The notes beneath the pieces are model-generated. The model saw nothing but the letters and a program-made list of their open reading frames with translations. It did no database searches and was not told the DNA's origin. DNA of 20,797 nt from UMGS1696 sp964463375 (GTDB lineage: Bacteria > Bacillota > Clostridia > Oscillospirales > CAG-272), in NCBI GenBank assembly GCA_964463375.1, contig CAYXBQ010000042.1, forward strand, positions 1 through 20,797. The letters run 5' to 3'. Of the stretch, positions 14,669 to 20,797 are shown in pieces (positions within the stretch are counted from its first letter, which is position 1; each line of letters opens with the position of its first letter). A program made the position numbers and the translations under genes.

Positions 14669-14925
14669 TTGGTCGTATCCTTATCCTTTTGTTCTTGTTT
14701 CAACGCTTTGATCGCCGCAGAGGCCTCTTTGCTCGTCCGGGTCAGCTGGATGGAGGCAAGCACCCCATTGGCAATGAGTCCCACCAGGCACGCATAGGCA
14801 AAGAACCAGCCCCAGGTGAAGTTGGGCGTATCCAGCGCATACAGGCAGATCGCCAGCCCGATCAGGCTCACCACCGCCACACCCACGCAGACAAAGCGCA
14901 GATCCCGGATCGTTTTATCCTTCAT
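14665..14925 (-). CDS. Small two-helix membrane protein of unknown function
   Basis: An 86-residue protein with two predicted transmembrane helices (about 11-30 and 38-60) and a charged C-terminal tail (SKEASAAIKALKQEQKDKD) likely to be cytoplasmic. I do not recognise the family. The ATG at 14925 has AAGGAG seven bases upstream and overlaps the GNAT stop (ATGA); its own stop overlaps the truA start. Being wedged between two coupled genes argues strongly that it is real. Confidence 0.75.
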   Translation of the reverse strand: MKDKTIRDLRFVCVGVAVVSLIGLAICLYALDTPNFTWGWFFAYACLVGLIANGVLASIQLTRTSKEASAAIKALKQEQKDKDTTK

Positions 14926-15389
14926 CGGTTCGCTCCTTTGCAGACCTTTTGATACATCCGTGTCTCGTTTCCGTCGCTGCCCTGCACCATGGTGAAAAGC
15001 TGCCAGCCGTACCGTTCGTAGAAGCTCGTGTGGTCTGTCACCAGATATAGGGTATCGATGCCCATACGGACAGCTTCCCTTTCGGCGTGTTGCAGCAGTC
15101 GTCCCGCAATGCCCCGGCAGCGATAGTCCTCGTCCACCCACAGGGCGCACAGGTTGGGGGTCAGGTCCGGCCGGTCGTGGAAGTCGTTGGCAATGAGCCC
15201 GCAGCCACCCACGATGTCCTCTCCCTCCACCGCCAGATACCATTTGGGAATGCCGCAGGGATTGGTCAGTCCTGCCTGCATACTGTCCAGGTAGGCAGAG
15301 GTGGAGATGTGCCAGCGGGCAGCAAACCATGTGGCTGCCTCCGGTACTAGCTCCGGTCGTTCGTTCAAAGAAATGATGTGCATAGCCAT
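14922..15389 (-). CDS. GNAT-family N-acetyltransferase
   Basis: A 155-residue GNAT protein. The acetyl-CoA pyrophosphate loop RCRGIAG lies at 90-96, after the beta4 strand LCALWVDEDY, and a second family block FYERYGWQ lies near 123-130. The substrate (small molecule or protein amine) cannot be read from sequence. Two ATGs (15389 and 15383) are possible starts; the GAGAGG site fits the second slightly better by spacing, and I keep the first. It follows ecfT by 42 bases and overlaps the next gene, so it belongs to the same operon. Confidence 0.85.
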   Translation of the reverse strand: MAMHIISLNERPELVPEAATWFAARWHISTSAYLDSMQAGLTNPCGIPKWYLAVEGEDIVGGCGLIANDFHDRPDLTPNLCALWVDEDYRCRGIAGRLLQHAEREAVRMGIDTLYLVTDHTSFYERYGWQLFTMVQGSDGNETRMYQKVCKGANR

Positions 15390-15431
15390 ACCCTCTCTTT
15401 CCTTGATGGGATGTATGATTTTGTTTTGCGC

Positions 15432-16259
15432 TTACATAGCCAGTCCGAGACCGGGCAGTACCCCATTGAGCAGCACCACGCCTACCCCCAGCAGTACCAC
15501 CACCGCCATAGCGGCAAAATCCTTCCAGTTGTAGTGCAGTACGTTCATCCGGGTCCGACCGGCACCACCGGTGTAGCAGCGGCATTCCATAGCGGTAGCC
15601 AGCTCATCGGCCCGGCGGAAGGCAGACACGAACAGGGGCACCAAAATCGGGATCAGTGCCTTGGCACGCTGCAATAGATTCCCCTCGGTAAAGTCTGCAC
15701 CTCTTGCCTTTTGGGCATTCATGATCTTTTCCGTTTCCTCGATCAGGGTGGGAATGAACCGCAGGGCGATGGACATCATCATGGCAAATTCATGCACCGG
15801 CACGTGCAGCTTGTTCAGAGGGGCAAGCAGCTGCTCCAGTCCATCGGTCAGGGCAATGGGCGTAGTGGTGTAGGTCAGGAACATGGAGGTGCAGATGAGC
15901 AGCAGCATGATCCGCAAAACGATCAGCACCGCATTGACGATGCCTTCCAGATACACCTTGATGGGACCCAGGGCAAAGAGCAAATGCTCCCCCTGCATCC
16001 AGAAAATATTGATGACCGCCGTGAACAGGATGATAAAGGTCAGTGCCTTCATGCTGCCCAGCACGATCCGGGGCGAGATGCCGGAGATGGCCACCAGCCC
16101 AAAGGAAAACAGGGTCAGCAGCACAAACGCCACGGCACTTTTCGCCAGAAAGATCACCACGATATACAGTACCGCCAGCAGGATCTTCGCCCGTGGATCC
16201 AACCGATGCAGCAGCGAATCCCCTTCGCAGTACTGTCCAAATGCAATATCAGATTTCAT
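15432..16259 (-). CDS. ecfT: ECF transporter transmembrane component EcfT
   Basis: A 275-residue membrane protein with the family N-terminus (GDSLLHRLDPRAKILLAVLY), about five to six hydrophobic helices and the two coupling motifs: ARG at 185-187 (QKARGADF) and the second at 225-229 (ECRCY, where many homologues have EARCY). These coupling helices contact the two ATPases encoded just upstream. EcfT couples ATP hydrolysis to toppling of the vitamin-binding S component. It lies 75 bases after ecfA2. No S-component gene is fused or adjacent, as expected of a shared group II module. Confidence 0.95.
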   Translation of the reverse strand: MKSDIAFGQYCEGDSLLHRLDPRAKILLAVLYIVVIFLAKSAVAFVLLTLFSFGLVAISGISPRIVLGSMKALTFIILFTAVINIFWMQGEHLLFALGPIKVYLEGIVNAVLIVLRIMLLLICTSMFLTYTTTPIALTDGLEQLLAPLNKLHVPVHEFAMMMSIALRFIPTLIEETEKIMNAQKARGADFTEGNLLQRAKALIPILVPLFVSAFRRADELATAMECRCYTGGAGRTRMNVLHYNWKDFAAMAVVVLLGVGVVLLNGVLPGLGLAM

Positions 16260-16329
16260 ATAGCTTTCTCTTTATTCGTTTTGTTATGAAGTTCCAGTAC
16301 GGTCGATCCAATAAATGGCTGCCAAATGA

Positions 16330-16345
16330 AACGGTCAAGACCGTT
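16330..16345 (-). repeat. Short hairpin at the ecfA2 stop codon
   Basis: AACGGT and ACCGTT pair around a CTTG loop on the minus strand; the stem includes the ecfA2 stop codon. The following bases (TCATTTGG) are not a good U-tract. It may reduce read-through or stabilise the upstream message, setting the ecfA:ecfT ratio. Confidence 0.35.
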
Positions 16346-17192
16346 CCCTACCCTTGGATAAAACCTTGTCCAGTGCCCAGTCTACGGTGTACACATCTCT
16401 GCCGATGTCCACGCCGTATTGCCGGAGCATATAGGCCACTCTGGTGATCTGGGGCACGTCCAGTCCCACGGCGATCAGCTCGTCTGCCCGGGCGAACACC
16501 TCGGCACAGGGGGCGTGCATCAGGATCTTGCCCGATGCCATCACCACCAGATCGTCGCAGTACAGTGCCATGTCCTCCATGCTGTGGCTGACGATGATCA
16601 CGTTCACGCCGCTTTCCCGGGCATACCGCTTGACACCGCCCAGGATCTCACGCCGTCCGCCGGGATCCAGTCCCGCCGCCGGTTCGTCTAAGATCAGCAC
16701 CTTTGGCGACATGGCGATGACACCGGCCAGTGCCGCACGTCTTTTTTGCCCGCCGGACAGCTCAAAGGGGGATTTAGACAGCAGTGCCGGATCCAGTCCC
16801 GCAAAGGCTGCCCCCTGCTGTACTCTGTCCCGGATCTCGTCCTCCGACAGACCCATGTTCCGGGGACCGTAGGCGATGTCCTCTTCCACGGTCTCGGCAA
16901 AGAGCTGGTATTCGGGATACTGCATCACCAGTCCCGCCCGGAACCGCACCTGCCGGATCTTCTTCGGCTCCTGCCAAATGTCCACGCCATCCAACAGCAC
17001 CTGTCCCTCGGTGGGCTTCAGCAGGCCGTTGATCAGCTGCATCATGGTGGATTTGCCGCTGCCGGTGTGGCCGATCAGTCCCGTGATCCCCTCGCCGGTC
17101 ATGGTCAGGCTGATGTTGTCCAGTGCCTTGGCCTCGTAGGGGGTGCCTTTGTTATACACAAACGATACGTTTTTTAGTTCTACGCTTGTCAC
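16335..17192 (-). CDS. ecfA2: ECF transporter ATPase EcfA2
   Basis: A 285-residue ABC ATPase: Walker A GHTGSGKS at 41-48, Q-loop Q91, signature LSGGQ at 145-149, Walker B VLILDE at 165-170 and the switch histidine H203 (SHSMED). The YPEYQLF block after the Q-loop is typical of EcfA proteins. The start is GTG at 17192, overlapping the ecfA1 stop (GTGA), with AAGGGGG eight bases upstream. An open frame continues upstream inside ecfA1 but has no family similarity. It pairs with EcfA1 to energise EcfT. Confidence 0.94.
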   Translation of the reverse strand: MTSVELKNVSFVYNKGTPYEAKALDNISLTMTGEGITGLIGHTGSGKSTMMQLINGLLKPTEGQVLLDGVDIWQEPKKIRQVRFRAGLVMQYPEYQLFAETVEEDIAYGPRNMGLSEDEIRDRVQQGAAFAGLDPALLSKSPFELSGGQKRRAALAGVIAMSPKVLILDEPAAGLDPGGRREILGGVKRYARESGVNVIIVSHSMEDMALYCDDLVVMASGKILMHAPCAEVFARADELIAVGLDVPQITRVAYMLRQYGVDIGRDVYTVDWALDKVLSKGRERS

Positions 17193-18064
17193 AGTGTACG
17201 CCCCCTTTCCAGTGCCTTGGCAATGATCGATGCACACAGCTCGGGATCGAACACGTCCAGCGGCACATCGTAGCCATCCTTCCGCAGCTTGTATAATAGC
17301 TCCGTGGTCTGGGGCACGTCCAGTCCCACCTGCCACAGGGTCTCCGGCTGGCTGAATACCGCAGAGGGTGTCCCATCGGTCAGCACATGGCCTTCGTTCA
17401 TGACGATGATCCGGTCGGCCATGGCGGCTTCGTTCATATAGTGGGTGATCATCAGCACCGTGATCCCGTCCTCCTTGTTCAGGCGCAGGATGGTGTCCAT
17501 GACTTCCTTTCGACCCAGCGGGTCCAGCATAGCGGTGCTTTCGTCAAAGATGATGATCTTGCGCTTCATGGCGATGGTACCGGCGATGGCGACACGCTGC
17601 TTTTGTCCGCCGGACAGCTTGTGCGGTGCGTGCCGGGCGTATTTCCGCATCCCCACCAGATCCAGTGCTTCGTCTACCCGACGACGGATCTCAGCCGGTG
17701 GAACGCCTAAATTCTCGCAGCCAAAGGCCACGTCTTCCTCTACCACGGTGGCCACGATCTGGTTGTCCGGGTTCTGGAAGACCATGCCGATCTCCCGCCG
17801 CGCCTCCATCACATCCGCTTCGGTGATCTCCGGTGCGGTCATGTCCTTGCCACAGAGGAAAATTTGTCCCCCGGTGGGCTGGTAGATCATGCACAGCAGC
17901 TTTGCCAACGTGGACTTGCCGCTGCCGTTATGCCCCAAAATGGCGGTAAAGGAACCCTCTTCGATGCCGAAGGACACGTTTTGCAGTGCCGGTATGGGTT
18001 CTCTGTCTTCGTCTCCCGGATAGGCAAAGGACAGGTTTTTCGCTTCCAATATTATATTACGCAT
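17189..18064 (-). CDS. ecfA1: ECF transporter ATPase EcfA1
   Basis: A 291-residue ABC ATPase: Walker A GHNGSGKS at 44-51, Q-loop Q97 in FQNPDNQ (the EcfA1 hallmark), signature LSGGQ at 150-154, Walker B IIIFDE at 170-175 and H208. The C-terminal extension (VGLDVPQTTELLYKLRKDG) matches EcfA domains. The start chosen is the ATG at 18064, where similarity begins (MRNIILEAKNLSFAYPG); the frame is open 20 codons further up but without similarity. The gap to the methyltransferase gene upstream is 22 bases. It forms a heterodimer with EcfA2 for vitamin or metal uptake with interchangeable S components. Confidence 0.94.
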   Translation of the reverse strand: MRNIILEAKNLSFAYPGDEDREPIPALQNVSFGIEEGSFTAILGHNGSGKSTLAKLLCMIYQPTGGQIFLCGKDMTAPEITEADVMEARREIGMVFQNPDNQIVATVVEEDVAFGCENLGVPPAEIRRRVDEALDLVGMRKYARHAPHKLSGGQKQRVAIAGTIAMKRKIIIFDESTAMLDPLGRKEVMDTILRLNKEDGITVLMITHYMNEAAMADRIIVMNEGHVLTDGTPSAVFSQPETLWQVGLDVPQTTELLYKLRKDGYDVPLDVFDPELCASIIAKALERGRTL

Positions 18065-18086
18065 AGTGACTATCCTAACGTCCTGT

Positions 18087-19013
18087 TCAGATATTTTGCG
18101 CCCGACTCCAGCGCACCGAGGCACCGGCAGGCAGTGTCAGACCACTGGCTGTCACCGGAATGCCCAGCTCGCCTGCTTCACAGGTGCCGTCCAGTCCCTT
18201 GGGCAGTGCCAGAGACAGCAGATACTGCATGGTGGAGGGAGACAGGCCGGTGGTGTAGGAGTTGATCAGGAAGAACAGGGGATCGTCGGACAGCACCTGT
18301 GCCGTCAGGGCGATCAGCTCCGCTGCACAGTCCTCCAACTTCCACACCTCTCCACCGGGACCTCTGCCGTAGGAAGGCGGGTCCATGATGATGCCGTCGT
18401 ATCGATTGCCCCGGCGGATCTCCCGTTCCACGAACTTTTTGCAGTCGTCCACGATGTAGCGGCAGGGGGCATCGGCTCGACCGGACAGACGCATATTGTC
18501 CTTGGCAGCGTTGACCATGCCCTTGGATGCATCCACATGGCACACAGACGCACCGGCCACCGATGCCGCCACCGTGGCACCGCCCGTGTAGGCAAACAGA
18601 TTCAGCACCTTCACAGGCTTACCGGCCGCTACGGAACGACGGATGAGACCGCTGGTCCAGTCCCAGTTGGCAGCCTGCTCCGGGAAAAGGCCGGTGTGCT
18701 TGAAGCCCATGGGACGCAGCTGGAAGGTCAACGTAGCATCTGCTGTAGTATCTGCACCATTTTCATCTGCCGCAGCTGCTACCGGGTAGTGTACGCACCA
18801 GGACTCCGGCATGTGGTTCACCACCCAGGAGCCGCCGCCGCCTACCCGCCGATAGACCCCATGGGCCTTTTTCCAGCGGGGGTCCTTTCGTTCGCCCTTC
18901 CAGATGATCTGGGGATCGGGTCGGATGAGGATATAGTCTCCCCACCGTTCCAGCCGTTCCCCGCCTTCCGCATCGATCAGCTCATATTCCTGCCATCTAT
19001 CTGCTTTCCACAT
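18087..19013 (-). CDS. Class I SAM-dependent rRNA methyltransferase (RlmI/RlmK-like)
   Basis: A 308-residue Rossmann-fold methyltransferase. The SAM-binding motif I is VLNLFAYTGGATVAA (136-150), the acidic residue after strand 2 is D161 (HVDASKG), and motif IV is DPPSYGRG at 211-218, typical of the RlmI/RlmK C-terminal domain. The N-terminal part (about 1-100) has a strand-rich region like the group's EEHEE domain, interrupted by a low-complexity run of Ala, Asp, Thr and Gly at 79-93. No PUA domain is present. The likely substrate is 23S rRNA cytosine or guanine, by family. AGGAG precedes the ATG by seven bases. Confidence 0.85.
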   Translation of the reverse strand: MWKADRWQEYELIDAEGGERLERWGDYILIRPDPQIIWKGERKDPRWKKAHGVYRRVGGGGSWVVNHMPESWCVHYPVAAAADENGADTTADATLTFQLRPMGFKHTGLFPEQAANWDWTSGLIRRSVAAGKPVKVLNLFAYTGGATVAASVAGASVCHVDASKGMVNAAKDNMRLSGRADAPCRYIVDDCKKFVEREIRRGNRYDGIIMDPPSYGRGPGGEVWKLEDCAAELIALTAQVLSDDPLFFLINSYTTGLSPSTMQYLLSLALPKGLDGTCEAGELGIPVTASGLTLPAGASVRWSRAQNI

Positions 19014-19119
19014 AGTAAACTCCTAAAAATGTATTCAAAGGGTCCTGTGAACCAAAATGATCATTGCACAGCAATGTACCATAATTCTTCATTTTTTATT
19101 CTTCACTGTTCATTATTCA
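19014..19119. other. AT-rich ruvC-methyltransferase gap with hairpin and AATGAA-like repeats
   Basis: The minus strand of this 106-base gap contains repeated AATGAA/AGTGAAGAAT-like words and then a perfect CATTGC-TGT-GCAATG hairpin (19062-19076). It is much more AT-rich than the flanking genes. A T-run after the hairpin is poor (ATCATTTT), so at best it is a leaky terminator. The composition recalls dispersed intergenic repeats of clostridia, but that needs a genome-wide count. Confidence 0.45.
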
Positions 19120-19647
19120 TTAGTACTGTATCTTCCCCCGCATGGTGGTCGGATGGTTGTACAGATCCGCAATGGCCGATGTACCCGAATGTGCGTGACA
19201 CAGGGCTGCCGCCAGTGCATCTGCGGTGTCGTCCGGCTTAGGCGGGGCAGGCAGCTTCAAGAGTCTGGTCACCATATCGATGACCTGCTTTTTCTCTGCC
19301 CGACCATAGCCCACCACGGCCGATTTGATCTGCAAGGGCGTATATTCCGCAATGGGCACACCCGCCAGTGTGGCAGCTAACAGAAGCACCCCACGGGCCT
19401 CGGCTACGATGATACCGGTCTTCTGGTTGGTGTTGAAAAACAACTCCTCGATGGACATCACATCCGGCTTGTACACAGCGATGATCTGCTGCATCTGCCG
19501 AAACACCTCGGCGATCCGGTCTTCGGTCTTCATCTCCGGACCGGTGGTGATGGCACCATAGTCCACGGCTTTTCCTTTCATCCGATCGTAGTCGATCACG
19601 CCCCAGCCCACAATGGCGATCCCCGGGTCGATCCCCAAGATCCGCAT
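19120..19647 (-). CDS. ruvC: Holliday junction endonuclease RuvC
   Basis: A 175-residue RuvC of normal length. The four catalytic acids are D7 (GIDPG), E67 (SIEELFF), D140 and D143 (KPDDTADALA). Other family blocks are visible: NTNQKTGIIVAEARG and the GYGRAEKKQV segment. It resolves Holliday junctions with RuvAB; no ruvA or ruvB gene is next to it here. The ATG at 19647 has AAGGGGG eight bases upstream and a consensus promoter 40-70 bases upstream, so it probably heads the long gene run to its left. Confidence 0.96.
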   Translation of the reverse strand: MRILGIDPGIAIVGWGVIDYDRMKGKAVDYGAITTGPEMKTEDRIAEVFRQMQQIIAVYKPDVMSIEELFFNTNQKTGIIVAEARGVLLLAATLAGVPIAEYTPLQIKSAVVGYGRAEKKQVIDMVTRLLKLPAPPKPDDTADALAAALCHAHSGTSAIADLYNHPTTMRGKIQY

Positions 19648-19687
19648 GACAGCACCCCCTTATAGCAATACGTATTCCAATTATAGT

Positions 19688-19716
19688 ATTATACCATATA
19701 TTGCACCCGTTGTCAA
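19688..19716 (-). promoter_or_regulatory. Consensus sigma-A promoter for ruvC
   Basis: TTGACA (19711-19716), a 17-base spacer and TATAAT (19688-19693) on the minus strand form a perfect consensus promoter. The start would be near 19681, giving a leader of about 34 bases. Confidence 0.9.
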
Positions 19717-19789
19717 AAACTTTTTTACCGGGATTTATGGGCATTTCGTGAATTTTTTGTGGGTTTTGGCACCTGCCCCATAAAATGAC

Positions 19790-19825
19790 AAAAGGACCCG
19801 GCAGCATAGTACTGTCAGGCCTTTT
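19790..19825 (-). terminator. Rho-independent terminator after thiT
   Basis: The arms AAAAGGCCTGACAG and CTGCCGGGTCCTTTT pair around a TACTATG loop with one mismatch, one G-U pair and one bulged base. The transcript continues with GTCATTTT. It starts 14 bases after the thiT stop. The arms begin and end with A/T runs, so it may also work on the other strand. Confidence 0.85.
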
Positions 19826-19838
19826 GCATGCAAAAACA

Positions 19839-20444
19839 TCACACCCGGAATTTCGCCAGTGCCTTATACAGCAGCGGCACACCGATCACGGTCTCGATGG
19901 CCTCCGGCAGCATATACCCGCCGTTGTACACCAGGGAGAACAGCCATGCACCATACCGGTGGACGATATGACCGGGGTCGTCGGCATACCAATCCAGATC
20001 TAAGGCATACCAGATCACCGCTCCCGACACAAGGTGGCAGAGAAACCGCAGCAGCACCACCGCCAGCGTCCCGATCACTACCCATGCCATCGATACGGTG
20101 CTTGCTTTGTGCGAGAATATACCGGCGGCTCCGGCAAGCCCTAACACCGTGAAAGCAAAGATATAGTCAAAGAAAATGCACAGCACTCTGCCGCCGACCG
20201 AGGGGACCCACGCCACACTGTTCAGTCCCAGCACCAGCTGCAACAGGGAGTACACAAAGGCGGCCGGCAGTCCCACCTTCATCCCACGCCGGAACGACAG
20301 CAGGATCATAGGTGCCATAGACAGCAGGGTCACGGAGCCGCCAAAGGGCGCTTCGTACACCTTGATCAGGCTCAGCACCGTTGCCAGTGCGATCATCATG
20401 GCGCATTCCGCCAGTATTTTTGTTTTTTCACGTTTTGTTTCCAT
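19839..20444 (-). CDS. thiT: Thiamine ECF-transporter S component ThiT
   Basis: A 201-residue protein with six hydrophobic helices. Family features include the EAPFGGSVTLLSMAPM segment (30-46), CHLVSGAVIWYA with H137 and W145, and YNGGYMLPE near 173-181, which correspond to the thiamine-binding wall in ThiT. It captures thiamine and docks to EcfT-EcfA1-EcfA2. The ATG at 20444 follows AAGGT; the frame is open 22 codons further up but that part is leader RNA without similarity. The TPP riboswitch upstream confirms the substrate. A TTCCCA/TGGGAA hairpin (20460-20479) ends just before the ribosome binding site and might affect translation. Confidence 0.93.
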   Translation of the reverse strand: METKREKTKILAECAMMIALATVLSLIKVYEAPFGGSVTLLSMAPMILLSFRRGMKVGLPAAFVYSLLQLVLGLNSVAWVPSVGGRVLCIFFDYIFAFTVLGLAGAAGIFSHKASTVSMAWVVIGTLAVVLLRFLCHLVSGAVIWYALDLDWYADDPGHIVHRYGAWLFSLVYNGGYMLPEAIETVIGVPLLYKALAKFRV

Positions 20445-20515
20445 ACAGGATACCTTCCATTCCCAGTAAAATTTGGGAACAAACCGCCTTCTCTCCGTCT
20501 GTGCATCCATACAAT

Positions 20516-20568
20516 GAAAAACAGGCCTTCATCTTCCCTTGCAGAAACACAAACGGAAGTGAAAGCCT
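20516..20568 (-). terminator. Riboswitch-controlled terminator upstream of thiT
   Basis: The arms AGGCTTTCACTTCC and GGAAGATGAAGGCCT pair along about 13 positions with one G-U pair and one bulge, and TGTTTTT follows. It lies between the TPP aptamer and thiT, as expected for an expression platform that stops transcription when TPP is bound. Confidence 0.85.
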
Positions 20569-20599
20569 TGTGGTCATATTCATCGGAAAATATATCCGA

Positions 20600-20690
20600 C
20601 GAACAAAACTCCCTACGCCGGTATTGTCCGGATCAGGTTGAAGGGTTCGGCACTTCCGTCTCAGCCATATGGCACCCCTGGTTTGTTCGA
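20600..20690 (-). promoter_or_regulatory. TPP riboswitch (THI element) aptamer
   Basis: The minus strand shows the hallmark blocks in order: GGGGTGCC, GGCTGAGA, AACCCTT, CCTGATCCGG, ATACCGGCGTAGGGA. The closing stem P1 pairs CGAACAAAC with GTTTTGTTCG. It binds thiamine pyrophosphate and here represses thiT. Confidence 0.97.
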
Positions 20691-20694
20691 GGAT

Positions 20695-20723
20695 ATTGTA
20701 TCACATTGTGGTTGGTTTGTCAA
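20695..20723 (-). promoter_or_regulatory. Sigma-A promoter for the riboswitch-thiT unit
   Basis: TTGACA (20718-20723), a 17-base spacer and TACAAT (20695-20700) on the minus strand. Transcription would begin at about 20688, right at the aptamer's first stem. No gene is supported between here and the right edge; a TCGCTT/AAGCGA inverted repeat lies at 20751-20768. Confidence 0.9.
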
Positions 20724-20797
20724 GAGGGAAAACGGGGAATAGCACGGCAATCGCTTACGAAAAAGCGAAGACCTTGAGTAGATACGCATGAGAAAGA

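Noticed and set aside
14926..15585. Long upstream extension of the small membrane-protein frame
   Set aside because: It overlaps the GNAT and ecfT genes in another frame and shows no family similarity; the ATG at 14925 has its own AAGGAG.
17193..17336. Longer N-terminus for EcfA2 starting inside ecfA1
   Set aside because: The extra residues have no ABC similarity and overlap ecfA1 out of frame; the GTG at 17192 has a strong AAGGGGG site.
20724..20797. End of another gene at the right edge
   Set aside because: Short open stretches exist on the minus strand but none has a recognisable protein pattern, and the length is too small to judge.

Overview
The window reads as chromosomal DNA from an anaerobic clostridial Firmicute, most likely of the Ruminococcaceae/Oscillospiraceae type. 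The basis is the gene content: an NADH-linked [FeFe]-hydrogenase locus with HndB-type subunits, a group II ECF transporter module, ThiT under a TPP riboswitch, a ClpE-type ATPase, CvpA and a membrane-anchored propeller protein of the DUF5711 kind. Ribosome binding sites are AGGAGG-like and the coding DNA is GC-rich. A species cannot be named from sequence alone. Every supported gene is on the minus strand, so the genome is read from high to low coordinates.

From right to left: 20797-19790 holds a near-consensus promoter, a TPP riboswitch with its terminator, the thiamine transporter gene thiT and a terminator. A perfect-consensus promoter at 19688-19716 then starts a long gene run: ruvC, an RlmI-like methyltransferase, ecfA1-ecfA2-ecfT, a GNAT acetyltransferase, a small two-helix membrane protein, truA, a DUF5711-like protein, cvpA and clpE. 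Several neighbours overlap by ATGA or GTGA, which suggests translational coupling. Between clpE and the next large gene (9196-9526) lies an AT-rich patch of abutting palindromes and a 17-bp tandem duplication, with the remains of a small gene.

The gene at 6436-9195 is a full-length, uninterrupted P2-type ATPase homologue in which essentially all catalytic motifs are altered (DKTGT, TGES, TGD, GDGxND, PEGL). It looks like a transport pseudoenzyme and is one of the two strongest findings.

From 6270 down to the left edge, a good promoter drives a ten-gene redox/hydrogenase locus: an Mrp/NBP35 ATPase, a NuoE-like subunit, a DRTGG-domain protein, an anti-sigma-factor-like ATPase, a HydS-like [FeFe]-hydrogenase homologue lacking the proton-transfer cysteine, a second DRTGG protein, a PHP phosphoesterase, a histidine-kinase-type ATPase, HndB and the start of a NuoF-like subunit. 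The NuoE/HndB/NuoF genes are the NAD(H) electron-transfer part of a multi-subunit hydrogenase whose catalytic subunit probably lies beyond position 1. The six genes between nuoE and hndB look like a sensing and signalling module (H2/redox sensor, ATPase/kinase folds, phosphoesterase, ligand-binding DRTGG domains) embedded in the operon it may regulate. A long stem-loop lies between the nuoE-like gene and the first DRTGG gene.
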